64,000 nucleotides of DNA from NCBI GenBank assembly GCA_963702765.1, contig CAVPEB010000065.1:51753-115752 (forward strand). Direction: 5' to 3'. A model generated the notes under the pieces. The model ran no database searches. It saw only the letters and a program-made list of their open reading frames with translations, and was not told the DNA's origin. How positions within the stretch are numbered: position 1 is the first letter of the stretch; every line of letters starts with the position of its first letter. This document shows positions 17,944-26,689 of the stretch, piece by piece. Source of the DNA: DATMNR01 sp963702765. GTDB taxonomy: Bacteria > Chloroflexota > Ktedonobacteria > Ktedonobacterales > Ktedonobacteraceae. Made by a program: the position numbers and the translations under genes.

Positions 17944-18696
17944 ATGGATTCGAACGCTATCTTGAAAACAGTCGCACATCGTCCATGGCCAATCCCCGAT
18001 ACGCCATGGGTAATGACCCAAATATGGCACGAGTTACTTTTTGCACATTGGCCGATTGCGCCGAATGTATTACGTGAACTCGTTCCCTCTATTTTGCCGC
18101 TTGACACGTTTGATGGACAATGTTGGGTGGGTATTGTACCTTTCCATATGACCTACGTTCGCCCACGTTTTGTACCACCTGTTACCATATTGTCCAGTTT
18201 TGTTGAACTGAACGTACGAACCTATGTAACACTTCAAGGTATTCCCGGAGTCTATTTCTTTAGCCTTGATGCCAGCAATCCTATCGCTGTTGCTTTAGCA
18301 CGTTCCCTCTTTCATTTGCCTTACTTCAATGCTGTGATGAGCAGCAAACGAGTTGGTGATTCTGTCCACTACAGCAGCCTTCGTACCCATAAGGGAATGC
18401 CTTCCGCTGAATTTCAAGCTATCTTTCGTCCCATTGCACCGATTGCATTTGCGCAGCTCGGATCACTTGAGAGATGGCTCACTGAGCGATACTGTCTATA
18501 TACTGCTATACCAGGCATAGGGGTCTATCGGGGGGATATACATCATCTACCATGGCCGCTACAGTTAGCTGAACTTGAATCAAAAAAAGATACTATGGCA
18601 ATCTCACATGGTATTCACTTGCAACACACATCTCCACTTCTACACTACGCGCATCGGCAGGAGGTATTGATCTGGCCTCTTAAGCATGTTTTGTAG
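17944..18696 (+). CDS. DUF2071 family protein (YqjF-like)
   Basis: About 250 residues from the ATG at 17944 (MDSNAILKTVAHRPWPIPDT). The segment WHELLFAHWPIAPNVLRELVP, then DTFDGQCWVGIVPFHMTYVRPR, FVELNVRTYVTLQGIPGVYFFSLDASNPIAVALARSLFHLPYF, is the standard layout of DUF2071/YqjF proteins, which belong to a lipid-binding acetoacetate-decarboxylase-like fold. The molecular function is unknown. A GAGG site lies about 12 bases ahead; an alternative TTG start is at 17893. The gene lies downstream of the dead IS607 element and is convergent with hypC. Confidence 0.85.
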   Translation: MDSNAILKTVAHRPWPIPDTPWVMTQIWHELLFAHWPIAPNVLRELVPSILPLDTFDGQCWVGIVPFHMTYVRPRFVPPVTILSSFVELNVRTYVTLQGIPGVYFFSLDASNPIAVALARSLFHLPYFNAVMSSKRVGDSVHYSSLRTHKGMPSAEFQAIFRPIAPIAFAQLGSLERWLTERYCLYTAIPGIGVYRGDIHHLPWPLQLAELESKKDTMAISHGIHLQHTSPLLHYAHRQEVLIWPLKHVL

Positions 18697-18800
18697 GAAA
18701 AAGATCGCTCAACATGTTTGAACAAACTACTAACTTTATCTGTCAAATTCGAAACACTACGAGTTTATAAGCTTCCATTCAGTCCTGAAGGGGAAAATAC

Positions 18801-19073
18801 TCATTCAATCTGGCTTTGGTGAAGCATCTTAAGTTCATCATCGTAGGCTTCACCCATTTCTTGCAAGATCTGCATTGTTTCGAGGGCTTCCCGCTCATTA
18901 ATTTTGCTCATGGCAAAACCAACATGAATCAGCACCCAATCACCGGGTGAAACGCCCTCTTCAGCTAAGAGTGCGATGCACACACCACGTTTGACACCTG
19001 AGACATCAACTTTTGCTATCTGGAATGTTTCATCCACAATCTCTACTATCTGACCAGGTATTCCGAGACACAT
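18801..19073 (-). CDS. hypC: [NiFe] hydrogenase maturation chaperone HypC
   Basis: 90 residues beginning MCLGIPGQIVEI; the conserved Cys2 and the MCxGxPGxV motif define the HypC/HupF family. It carries the Fe(CN)2CO unit with HypD and delivers it to the large subunit precursor. GDWVLIHVGFAMSKINEREA is the typical second half. The ATG at 19073 has a GAGGAG site. It faces away from the hydrogenase operon, sharing the intergenic region with it, so the two may be coregulated. HypA, B, D, E and F are not in the window and must be encoded elsewhere for a functional enzyme. Confidence 0.93.
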   Translation of the reverse strand: MCLGIPGQIVEIVDETFQIAKVDVSGVKRGVCIALLAEEGVSPGDWVLIHVGFAMSKINEREALETMQILQEMGEAYDDELKMLHQSQIE

Positions 19074-19459
19074 GCATTTCTCCTCATTGAAGCTTATCCT
19101 TCGATCTTTAGCACTATATTGGCACAAGTGGGATACAACATCTCGATGCCTTTGCGAGAGTCCTTCAGATATAGCGTTGAATGTTATGTATCATACATCA
19201 CTTTTCGGCCTCTGACTTACATTATTTTGTCACAAACTTAACACAACATACATATACAGGTTACTAGCATATCATTTTTGTGGAACAGGTTGTAAGATAC
19301 GCTTTAGTGAAACACTATGTCACATTCTTGTGATTGATTTGTGATATTACTGGCAATAGTAATGATACTTTCGTGATTTGAGTCGATTATATTTACCCCC
19401 AGATGGAGTACCGATCTGCAAAACGTTTTCAACGAAAAAAATGTGAGAGGCAGGTTTTA
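19074..19459. promoter_or_regulatory. Divergent hypC / hydrogenase promoter region
   Basis: About 385 AT-rich bases between two divergent starts. It includes TCACA-N4-TGTGA at 19320-19333 and, overlapping it, two TTGTGAT units 10-11 bases apart (19329-19345), a possible binding site for a CRP/FNR-like regulator. A cNMP-binding protein is encoded in the operon itself. No consensus promoter was convincing. Confidence 0.35.
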
Positions 19460-20624
19460 ATGAACACAACTTTGCCAAAGATGCATCAGCGGTTAGTTGT
19501 TGACCGAGAGCATCTTCAGGATTTATTTATGGCCTTAACTAACAAAGGGTATCAAGTTGTCGGTCCAACCGTTCGCGATCATGCTATTGTATACGATACT
19601 TTAAGCTCCGTCACTGATTTGCCGATAGGCTATACAGACGAACAGGATGGAGGCACGTATCGCCTCAAAAAACGATCTGACCAGGCGATGTTTGGTTACA
19701 ATGTCGGGCCACATTCCTGGAAAAAATTCCTCTTTCCTCCTGTAATGAGAATATGGCAAGCCAGGCGACAGGGAAATGATTTTGAAGTTGATACCTGAAA
19801 ATAATGAAACACCTAATCTTGCATTCTTAGGTGTACGTTCGTGTGAGCTTCATGCGATCTCAATCCATGATAAAGTATTCATGCGGACTGACTACACAGA
19901 CCCAACTTACCAATCCCAGCGTAAGAGCCTTTGTATCATTGCAATCAACTGTGGTCAGGCTGGCGGCACGTGTTTCTGTACATCGATGGGCACTGGACCA
20001 AAGGCGACCGCCGATTTTGACCTCGCACTTACTGAAGTGCTTGGTAAAGATGAACATTATTTTGTCGTTGAAGTCGGCTCTCAGTTGGGGCAAGAACTTA
20101 TGCAAACCATTCCACATAGAGAAGCAAGCCTTGATGATATTCAATTGGCAGAAGACATTGTAGCAAATACTGCCGAGCACATGGGTAGAAGTATGGATAC
20201 AACAGGTATTAAAGACTTGCTTTATCGCAATTTGGATCATCAACGCTGGGACGATGTTGCATCACGCTGTTTGACGTGCAGCAACTGCACAATGGTTTGC
20301 CCTACGTGTTTTTGTACAACAGTGGAGGATGTTACTGACCTGACAGGTGAACATGCTGAACGCTGGCGCAAGTGGGATTCATGCTTCACAATGGATTTCT
20401 CATATATTTACGGAGGTAGCATACGTGCTTCTACGAAGTCACGTTATCGTCAGTGGATGACTCATAAACTGGCAAGTTGGATTGATCAGTTCGGAACCTC
20501 GGGATGCGTCGGATGTGGACGTTGTATTACGTGGTGCCCGGTTGGTATCGATATTACAGAAGAAGTCCGCGCCATTCGTGAAAGTGATAGCACACCAACT
20601 AAAGCCGCAAAGGAGCAAAATTGA
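19460..20624 (+). CDS. hyhB: Hydrogenase iron-sulfur subunit (HyhB-like), frame broken once
   Basis: The joined protein is about 387 residues: N-terminal VDREHLQDLFMALTNKGYQV and GPTVRDHAIVYDTL, then LAFLGVRSCELHAISIHDKV, a conserved domain of 4Fe-4S dicluster subunits related to sulfite reductase subunit A. The C-terminus holds two cluster motifs, CLTCSNCTMVCPTCFC and CVGCGRCITWCPVG. In group 3b hydrogenases this subunit passes electrons between the [NiFe] dimer and the flavin subunit. The frame changes at about 19788-19796, where FEV should continue to IPENNETPNLA; one extra base explains it. The start at 19460 has an AGGCAGG site. The gene is first of the operon. A real frameshift would cut the electron path. 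Confidence 0.8.
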
Positions 20625-21092
20625 TGCAAACGCTTGAACCGATCCTGGCAGAACACCCTTTCTTCAAAGGGCTCAAACCTGAATATTTACAGCTAATTAC
20701 TGGTTGTGCCTCTAATGTCCGCTTTGACGCTGGAACGTACATCTTCCGCGAAGGTGAAGAAGCATCGCAATTCTACCTCATTCGTCAGGGCAAAGTGGCG
20801 CTCGAAATATTTGCAGCACAGCATGGACTAATCACTATTGAGACAATAGAAGCTGGAGAGGTGACTCGGATGGTCGTGGATTTTCCCTCCCTACCGCTGG
20901 CATTTCAGTGGACGTGTCTTCGAGCCGACTCGTGCAATAGCATTGGATGGAAAATGTCTGCGTGCTAAAGGTGAAGCTGATCACGACCTGGGTTACGAAC
21001 TTATGAAACGGGTCGCTCAAATTATGATGGAGCGTCTACAAGCAACACGTATTCGATTACTCGATATGTATGGAGATCAATCCTGGAGGTAG
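20621..21092 (+). CDS. Cyclic-nucleotide-binding-domain protein of the hydrogenase operon, frame broken once
   Basis: About 156 residues when joined. The first half is a cNMP-binding jelly roll: LAEHPFFKGLKPEYLQLITG, FREGEEASQFYLIRQGKVALE. After GLITIETIEAGEV the frame shifts near 20861-20866; with one base removed it continues LGWSWIFPPYRWHF and then EPTRAIALDGKCLRAKGEAD, ending RIRLLDMYGDQSWR at the stop 21090-21092, which is the typical ending. It lacks a DNA-binding domain, so it is more likely a regulatory or structural subunit than a transcription factor. Similar genes lie in 3b-type operons of other bacteria. It overlaps hyhB by 4 bases and ends 3 bases before hyhG. Confidence 0.72.
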
Positions 21093-21095
21093 ATT

Positions 21096-21935
21096 ATGAC
21101 ATTTACCTTGTCTGATCCGATGTTGCCACAACTCTATCGGGTACAACATGTTCGACGTGAAATACCTGATACGTTCACACTTGAACTTGAGCCCAAGGAG
21201 GGAGGAGACATCCCACTATTTGCTACAGGACAGTTCAATATGCTGTATGTATTCGGTGTGGGTGAGATTCCAATCTCGATCAGCGGCGATCCGGCCAAAA
21301 GAAGGCCACTCGTACATACAACGCGAGCAGTAGGAACAGTTTCAAGGGCGATGCGTGAATTGAAGACCGACGATGTCATTGGGGTGCGTGGACCCTTTGG
21401 GAGTCACTGGCCTATTAAACAAGCGGAAGGTAAGGATGTTGTAATTGCCGCAGGTGGAATTGGATTGGCGCCACTGCGTTCTGTAATGTACCATATCAGT
21501 TCTCAACGAGAGAAGTATGGCAAAACTGTTCTACTATATGGTGCGCGAACTCCCGCAGATATACTTTACCGTCACGAACTCGAAAACTGGCGCGCCCACT
21601 TCGATCTTGAGGTATATGTTACTGTGGATCGCGTTACAGACTTATGGAGAGGGAGTGTTGGTGTTGTAACACAACTCATTCCCAGAGCGCCGTTTGACCC
21701 AAAGAATACGATTGCCATGGTCTGTGGGCCAGAGGTGATGATGCGTTTCACAATCATAGAGCTTGAGAAGCGAGGAGTAGCACTTGAGAATATCTACCTT
21801 TCGATGGAACGCAATATGAAGTGCGCCATCGGTATGTGCGGACATTGCCAGTATGGACCCAATTTTGTTTGTAAAGATGGCCCAGTGTTCCAGTATAGCC
21901 AGATTCAAGCCTTACTGGCAAAATGGGAGGTTTGA
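21096..21935 (+). CDS. hyhG: Hydrogenase FAD/NAD(P)-binding subunit (HyhG-like)
   Basis: 279 residues. FNR-type flavoprotein: FAD-binding barrel with TGQFNMLYVFGVGEIPISISG, then the nucleotide-binding domain with VVIAAGGIGLAPLRSVMYHI and VCGPEVMMRFT. The C-terminus carries a [2Fe-2S] motif, CAIGMCGHCQYGPNFVCKDGP. In group 3b hydrogenases this subunit exchanges electrons with NADP(H), coupling H2 oxidation to NADPH formation (or the reverse, including sulfur reduction in some archaea). The start at 21096 follows the cNMP gene stop by 3 bases with a GGAGG site, and the hyhS start follows 2 bases after its stop, indicating tight coupling of translation. Confidence 0.92.
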   Translation: MTFTLSDPMLPQLYRVQHVRREIPDTFTLELEPKEGGDIPLFATGQFNMLYVFGVGEIPISISGDPAKRRPLVHTTRAVGTVSRAMRELKTDDVIGVRGPFGSHWPIKQAEGKDVVIAAGGIGLAPLRSVMYHISSQREKYGKTVLLYGARTPADILYRHELENWRAHFDLEVYVTVDRVTDLWRGSVGVVTQLIPRAPFDPKNTIAMVCGPEVMMRFTIIELEKRGVALENIYLSMERNMKCAIGMCGHCQYGPNFVCKDGPVFQYSQIQALLAKWEV

Positions 21936-21936
21936 T

Positions 21937-22716
21937 ATGGTTAGATTACCTAAACCAAAGCTGGCTGTGTGGAAATTCGCCTCTTGCGATGGCTGTCAAC
22001 TCAGTCTTTTGGATTGCGAAGATGAATTGCTGACACTTGTAGGTGAAATTGAGATTGCAAACTTTGCGGAGGCATCACGCGCTATTTCGAAAGGACCATA
22101 TGATCTATCGCTTGTGGAGGGATCAATTACAACTCCACATGATGAAGAGCGCATACACCGTGTGCGGCGCGCCTCAAAGCACCTTGTGACAATTGGCGCC
22201 TGCGCTACATCAGGTGGTATACAGGCCTTGCGCAACTTCAAAGATGTGAATGAGTTTATTTCTATCGTCTATGCTTCACCAAAATATATCGAGACACTCA
22301 ACAAATCCACGCCCATTTCCGATCACGTCTATGTTGACTTCGAACTGCGTGGTTGTCCCATTAATAAACTTCAACTAGTAGAGGTGATTAGCGCTTTTCT
22401 ACATGGACGCAAGCCAAATACACCATCACACAGCGTCTGTATAGAATGCAAATTGCGTGGTACGACCTGTGTAATGGTCGCGCAGGGCATACCGTGCCTC
22501 GGCCCGGTGACGCATGCGGGTTGCGGTGCTATCTGTCCAGCTTATGCACGTGGTTGTTACGGATGCTTCGGTCCGAAAGAAACACCCAACACGGTGGCAT
22601 TGAGTGCTCGTTGGAGCAAGCTCGGCACAAACGAGAATGAGATTATGCGAACATTTCGTGGTTTTAACGCCTACTCAGAGGCATTCCGTAAAGAGAGCGA
22701 AGCCCATGACAAATAA
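21937..22716 (+). CDS. hyhS: [NiFe] hydrogenase small subunit (group 3b-like)
   Basis: 259 residues from the ATG at 21937 (MVRLPKPKLAVWKFASCDGC), with GGGAGG ahead. C17 and C20 of SCDGCQLSLLD begin the proximal [4Fe-4S] cluster; further ligands are in the GAC motif (TIGACATSGGIQ) and the FELRGCPI segment. A cysteine-rich C-terminus (CIECKLRGTTCVMVAQG, GIPCLGPVTHAGCGAICPAYARGCYGCFG) binds further clusters. There is no twin-arginine signal, so the enzyme is cytoplasmic, as expected for group 3. It overlaps the large subunit gene by 11 bases. Together with hyhB and hyhG it forms a heterotetramer. Confidence 0.92.
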   Translation: MVRLPKPKLAVWKFASCDGCQLSLLDCEDELLTLVGEIEIANFAEASRAISKGPYDLSLVEGSITTPHDEERIHRVRRASKHLVTIGACATSGGIQALRNFKDVNEFISIVYASPKYIETLNKSTPISDHVYVDFELRGCPINKLQLVEVISAFLHGRKPNTPSHSVCIECKLRGTTCVMVAQGIPCLGPVTHAGCGAICPAYARGCYGCFGPKETPNTVALSARWSKLGTNENEIMRTFRGFNAYSEAFRKESEAHDK

Positions 22717-23995
22717 GACGATAAAAGTAGATTTTCTGGCCAGGGTAGAAGGGGAGGGCGCATTATACATAAAGGTCAAGGACAACAAGGTTTCTGATGT
22801 CAAATTTAAAATAATCGAGCCACCCCGTTTTTTTGAGGCATTTCTTCGCGGGCGTAAATACACTGAGGCTCCAGACATCACAGCTCGCATCTGTGGAATT
22901 TGTCCCGTAGCCTATCAGATGAGCACAGTGCATGCCATAGAGCAGGCTTTTGGGGTCAGTGTAGAGGGTCAGCTTCGAGAATTACGGAGACTCCTCTATT
23001 GTGGCGAATGGATCGAGAGCCATGTTCTACATGTATATATGCTCCATGCTCCAGATTTTCTTGGCTATCAAGATGCAATGCATATGGCTCAGGATTATCC
23101 GGATATTGTCAAACGCGGTCTTCAGATGAAGAAAGCAGGAAATGCGATTGTCTCGCTTCTGGGCGGAAGAGAAGTCCATCCTATAAATGTTCGAGTAGGT
23201 GGATTTTACAAAGCGCCCTCGAAAAAGGAGTTAGGACAACTTGCGGAGAAGTTGAAATGGGGACGGGATGCTGCATTGGAAACAGTCCTCTGGACTGCTC
23301 AATTGCCATTTCCAGATTTCGAGCAAGATTACGAGTTTGTCGCATTTCGTCATCCTACTGAATATCCGTTTAACGAAGGAAGACTTGTTTCAAATAAAGG
23401 ATTGGATATTGCCGTACAAGAATACGAAAATCACTTCGACGAGGAGCACATAGAATATTCAAATGCGTTACACTCCGTACTCAAGGGAAGAGGAGCCTAT
23501 TTTGTTGGCCCATTAGCCAGATACAACCTGAACTTTGACAGGCTTTCCCCTCTTGCTCAGGCAGCAGCAAATAATGCTGGTTTTGGACCAACGTGCAAGA
23601 ATCCTTTTCAGAGTATCATTGTACGTAGTATTGAAGTTCTATATGCATTCGATGAAGCATTAAGAATAATTGAGGGATACGAGATACCAGATAAGCCAGC
23701 AGTTGAAATTCATCCACGAGCGGGAGCGGGTAGTGCTTGCACAGAAGCACCTCGTGGAATACTCTACCACCGCTATCAACTAAACGATGAAGGACTGATA
23801 CAGAATGCAAAGATTGTCCCGCCTACATCACAGAACCAGAAAGTTATCGAGGTTGACTTGCGACATTATGTTGAACAGGCTATACAGTTGCCTGAAGATC
23901 AGCTAACATGGCAATGTGAACAGGCGATTCGAAACTATGATCCGTGTATATCTTGTGCCACTCACTTCTTAAAGTTACATATCGAACGTGAGTGA
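22706..23995 (+). CDS. hyhL: [NiFe] hydrogenase large subunit (group 3b-like)
   Basis: 429 residues from ATG 22706, overlapping hyhS. The N-terminal ligand motif is RICGICPVAY (C63, C66) and the C-terminal one is DPCISCATH (C414, C417, H420); together the four cysteines bind the Ni-Fe centre. The nine residues after H420 (FLKLHIERE) form the peptide removed by the endoprotease after nickel insertion, and the protease gene follows directly. The L1 and L2 signatures and partner genes fit group 3b, the soluble NADP-linked bidirectional class often found in aerobes and hyperthermophiles. Classification should be confirmed by comparing the full sequence with hydrogenase families. In this lineage it may serve NADPH supply from H2 for carbon fixation, or hydrogen release under reducing conditions. 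Confidence 0.93.
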   Translation: MTNKTIKVDFLARVEGEGALYIKVKDNKVSDVKFKIIEPPRFFEAFLRGRKYTEAPDITARICGICPVAYQMSTVHAIEQAFGVSVEGQLRELRRLLYCGEWIESHVLHVYMLHAPDFLGYQDAMHMAQDYPDIVKRGLQMKKAGNAIVSLLGGREVHPINVRVGGFYKAPSKKELGQLAEKLKWGRDAALETVLWTAQLPFPDFEQDYEFVAFRHPTEYPFNEGRLVSNKGLDIAVQEYENHFDEEHIEYSNALHSVLKGRGAYFVGPLARYNLNFDRLSPLAQAAANNAGFGPTCKNPFQSIIVRSIEVLYAFDEALRIIEGYEIPDKPAVEIHPRAGAGSACTEAPRGILYHRYQLNDEGLIQNAKIVPPTSQNQKVIEVDLRHYVEQAIQLPEDQLTWQCEQAIRNYDPCISCATHFLKLHIERE

Positions 23996-24008
23996 AGAAA
24001 GAACACGC

Positions 24009-24494
24009 ATGTCATCACCTATCCTTTTGATTGGCATTGGTAACGAATACCGTTGCGATGATAGCATCGGGCTGCATGTGATCCGTGCCCTTAAAGAGCA
24101 GAAACTTCCCGAAACAACGATAGTAGAAAGTAGTGGTGATGGTGCCGAATTGATAGAGCTATTTAGCACGGCAAGAATGGCAATTCTGATTGATGCCGTT
24201 TCATCTGGTAGAAAGCCAGGCACTATTTATCAGTTCGATGCACATAAACAACCTATTCCAGCCCAACTTTCTTTTCAATCTACACACGCATTTGGAGTTG
24301 GTGAAGCCATAGAACTTGCACGAGTTTTAGACCAACTCCCGCCAATTTTGCTCGTATATGCAATTGAAGGAGCAAATTTCTCAACAGGCCTTGAACTTAC
24401 TCCAAAGGTTGAAGAAGCCGCATATAAGGTTGCCGAACAGGTGCGAAATAAAGTGCAAGACACTCTCAAGGGATTAGATACCAATTCTCCTTGA
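24009..24494 (+). CDS. hycI: Hydrogenase maturation endopeptidase (HycI/HoxM family)
   Basis: About 161 residues. PILLIGIGNEYRCDDSIGLHVIR is the family start with the metal-ligand Glu and Asp, and ILIDAVSSGRKPGT and STHAFGVGEAIELA (with the His ligand) follow. This M52 endoprotease checks nickel insertion and clips the C-terminal peptide of the large subunit, here probably FLKLHIERE. The ATG at 24009 starts close to the family N-terminus; the GTG at 23988 overlapping the hyhL stop is an alternative. As last gene of the operon it suits the enzyme encoded upstream. Confidence 0.88.
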   Translation: MSSPILLIGIGNEYRCDDSIGLHVIRALKEQKLPETTIVESSGDGAELIELFSTARMAILIDAVSSGRKPGTIYQFDAHKQPIPAQLSFQSTHAFGVGEAIELARVLDQLPPILLVYAIEGANFSTGLELTPKVEEAAYKVAEQVRNKVQDTLKGLDTNSP

Positions 24495-24520
24495 AAGTAG
24501 AGAATTCTTCAAGGAAGGAC

Positions 24521-24549
24521 TTGGAATAGTGCTTAACTTTTGTTATACT
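24521..24549 (+). promoter_or_regulatory. Sigma-70-type promoter for the DUF151 nuclease gene
   Basis: TTGGAA at 24521-24526, a 17-base spacer, then TATACT at 24544-24549. The gene start is 150 bases further on, leaving a leader of about 140 bases. Between the protease gene and this promoter lies a small hairpin (arms 24489-24496 and 24508-24515). Confidence 0.6.
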
Positions 24550-24698
24550 CAATTGGTAAGACAAAAATGAATAACAACCGACCGCGAATAAATGTATAGT
24601 AATACAAGGTTGTGATTTGCGCATCACCGTCGGTTGGATGTACAATAAAGGCAACGAAAACCCGAAGGATCCCGTCAATAATAGAGGGAGTCAGATAC

Positions 24699-25220
24699 AT
24701 GGTTGAGATGACAGTTGAAAGCGTGCGAATTAATTTGCAGACATCGCAGCGAGTGGTCATCTTGAAAGCAACAAAGCAAGAACGTTATTTATTCATCTGG
24801 ATAGCACATCCTGAAGCATATGCTATTGCTATTGAACTTCAAGGGACGAGTTCGCCTCGACCTCTCACTCATGACTTGCTCAAAAATATTATTGGTGACC
24901 TCGGAGGCAAAATCGAAAGTATCGTGATTTCGGACTTGATCGATGACATTTTCTATGCGCGCATCGTAATGGATGTTGATGGTAGGCATGTCGAGGTAGA
25001 TTCACGCCCAAGTGATGCCATTGCGCTTGCTGTGCGGGCGAAAGTTCCAATTTTTGTCGAGGACAGTGTGCTTGAACGGGCTGGAGTAGCTCTGGAAGCC
25101 AACGAAGAGCCGATCACATCTAAGTCTGACTCGCGATTAGAACAAGATGATGAAAACCTGGACGCGTATCGTGACTTCATCAATAGCCTTGATGTTTTGG
25201 ATGAGTTTGGGAAAGAATAA
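24699..25220 (+). CDS. Bifunctional nuclease family protein (DUF151)
   Basis: 173 residues from the ATG at 24699, preceded by AGAGGGAG. The DUF151/BFN domain shows ERYLFIWIAHPEAYAIAIEL at about residues 28-47, PRPLTHDLLKNIIGDLGG, and the characteristic DSRPSDAIALAVRAKVPIFVED motif near 103-124. Related proteins in plants and Thermotoga have RNase and DNase activities, but the bacterial role is unclear. The C-terminal 50 residues are acidic and probably flexible. It sits downstream of the hydrogenase operon under its own promoter and converges on lysA. Confidence 0.88.
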   Translation: MVEMTVESVRINLQTSQRVVILKATKQERYLFIWIAHPEAYAIAIELQGTSSPRPLTHDLLKNIIGDLGGKIESIVISDLIDDIFYARIVMDVDGRHVEVDSRPSDAIALAVRAKVPIFVEDSVLERAGVALEANEEPITSKSDSRLEQDDENLDAYRDFINSLDVLDEFGKE

Positions 25221-25230
25221 CGCGCATTAA

Positions 25231-25246
25231 AAAGGCTTTAGCCTTT
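25231..25246. terminator. Short hairpin between the DUF151 gene and lysA
   Basis: AAAGGCT at 25231-25237 pairs with AGCCTTT at 25240-25246; flanking A and T runs make it usable from both sides. It lies between two convergent genes. Confidence 0.4.
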
Positions 25247-25290
25247 CTATAACACTAAATTCCTAACCATTTACAGATAGCTTCGTGTTC

Positions 25291-26649
25291 TTACTGGCTT
25301 CTATCAACATTCGGATATCGAGATATCAGATCGGCAACTGTTTCCCTTCTCTCCATCACTTGAACTTTTTCTTCATCTACCAATAGTGCGGCTGGACGTG
25401 GCACAAGGTTATAATTGCTAGCCATCGGTAAACAATACGCTCCTGCCATAGGTAATGCTAATAAGTCATCTTCTTTCATATATGGCAGCGCAACTGATTC
25501 AATAAGTACATCTCCAGACTCACAATAACGGCCAGCAATACGAACATCTTCTTCAAGAGATGCAGATACACGTTCAACAGGAAGTGCATGATAGCGAGCG
25601 CCGTAAAGGGCTGGTCGAATATTATCTGCCATGCCACCATCGACAAAGAGATAGGTGATACCACCTGCCGTTTGTTTGCGCGCTCCAATTCGATAGACTG
25701 CAACACCCGCCTTTGCGATAATTGATCGTCCCGGTTCGATTATGACCATCGGCGCTGGCAGTGTATTGTCAATGGTAGAAAGACTACGCATCATACAAAG
25801 CTGTAACGCCTGAGCGAGCTTCTCAACACCAGGAATAGATGAATGTTCTGGTGTTGCAACTGCCCAACCACCACCGGGGCTTATTTCTTCAGGCCACCAC
25901 TGTGTCTCTCGATACACATCTCCAGCGAGCAATAGGAGGCGTTGAATACTTTCTACGTAGGGTTTTGTTTCTCGCAACATCGTACCGTTATGCGCATGCA
26001 GGCCCAACAACTTAAACTTACCTTCTTTCAGAATGTGTAGTATGGCAGCCCTGGCTTCACCTGTACTCAATGGGAAACCAAATTTGGAAGCAGCATGCCC
26101 AGTTTGCAAATAACGATGAGTATCTGTATCAACATCCGGAGCTATGCGTAATGATACTAAAGGTTGCATGTGCATCTCATGCGCAATCCGAGTCAATCGC
26201 TCTATTTCGTTCCAATTATCCAGAACGATTCGGCCAACACCTGACTCTAGAGCCAGGCGCAATTCGTCTTCAGACTTATTATTCCCATGGAATGTTATCC
26301 GTTCCATCGGAAATTTTGCTAACTGAGCTACCAACATCTCACCACTTGAAACAACATCCAATCCCATACCCTGCTGTTTTATTAATTCTGCGATCAGTGG
26401 AGCTAGATATGCTTTAGAAGCATAGAGTATCTTAAACGTTGAAGCATGATAATACTTTTGAAAGGCGCGAAAATAGGAAGCACAAGCATGCACAATGGTC
26501 GCACGATCGTAAATATAGAGTGGTGTGCCAAATTTTTGAACTAAATCAGAAACTGAGTGGTTGGCTATATGAAGCACATCCTCTCGATAGCTAGTTGTAT
26601 CGGGTAAGAGATGAGACATTGGTGAAGATAATCCAGATTGCATGTCCAT
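25291..26649 (-). CDS. lysA: Diaminopimelate decarboxylase
   Basis: 452 residues. Fold-type III PLP enzyme: the PLP lysine is K79 in ILYASKAYLAP; GLDVVSSGEM, FHGNNKSEDELR, FKLLGLHAHNGT (phosphate and substrate site), PGGGWAVATP and EPGRSII follow in order, then the C-terminal active-site ESGDVLIES cysteine motif (YCESGDVL) and GAYCLPMASNYN. It converts meso-diaminopimelate to lysine, the last step of lysine synthesis. The start at 26649 has a GAGGGAG site 9 bases ahead. Ornithine or arginine decarboxylases of this fold are less likely given the YCESGD and GGGWA motifs. It is followed upstream by the crotonase gene on the same strand. Confidence 0.93.
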   Translation of the reverse strand: MDMQSGLSSPMSHLLPDTTSYREDVLHIANHSVSDLVQKFGTPLYIYDRATIVHACASYFRAFQKYYHASTFKILYASKAYLAPLIAELIKQQGMGLDVVSSGEMLVAQLAKFPMERITFHGNNKSEDELRLALESGVGRIVLDNWNEIERLTRIAHEMHMQPLVSLRIAPDVDTDTHRYLQTGHAASKFGFPLSTGEARAAILHILKEGKFKLLGLHAHNGTMLRETKPYVESIQRLLLLAGDVYRETQWWPEEISPGGGWAVATPEHSSIPGVEKLAQALQLCMMRSLSTIDNTLPAPMVIIEPGRSIIAKAGVAVYRIGARKQTAGGITYLFVDGGMADNIRPALYGARYHALPVERVSASLEEDVRIAGRYCESGDVLIESVALPYMKEDDLLALPMAGAYCLPMASNYNLVPRPAALLVDEEKVQVMERRETVADLISRYPNVDRSQ

Positions 26650-26689
26650 ATAGATATGCTCCCTCTTGAAGTCAATGTATGTACAGATT

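Noticed and set aside
19318..19345. Classical CRP site TGTGA-N6-TCACA before hyhB
   Set aside because: The half-sites are in the reverse order (TCACA-N4-TGTGA), so it is listed only as a possible regulator site.
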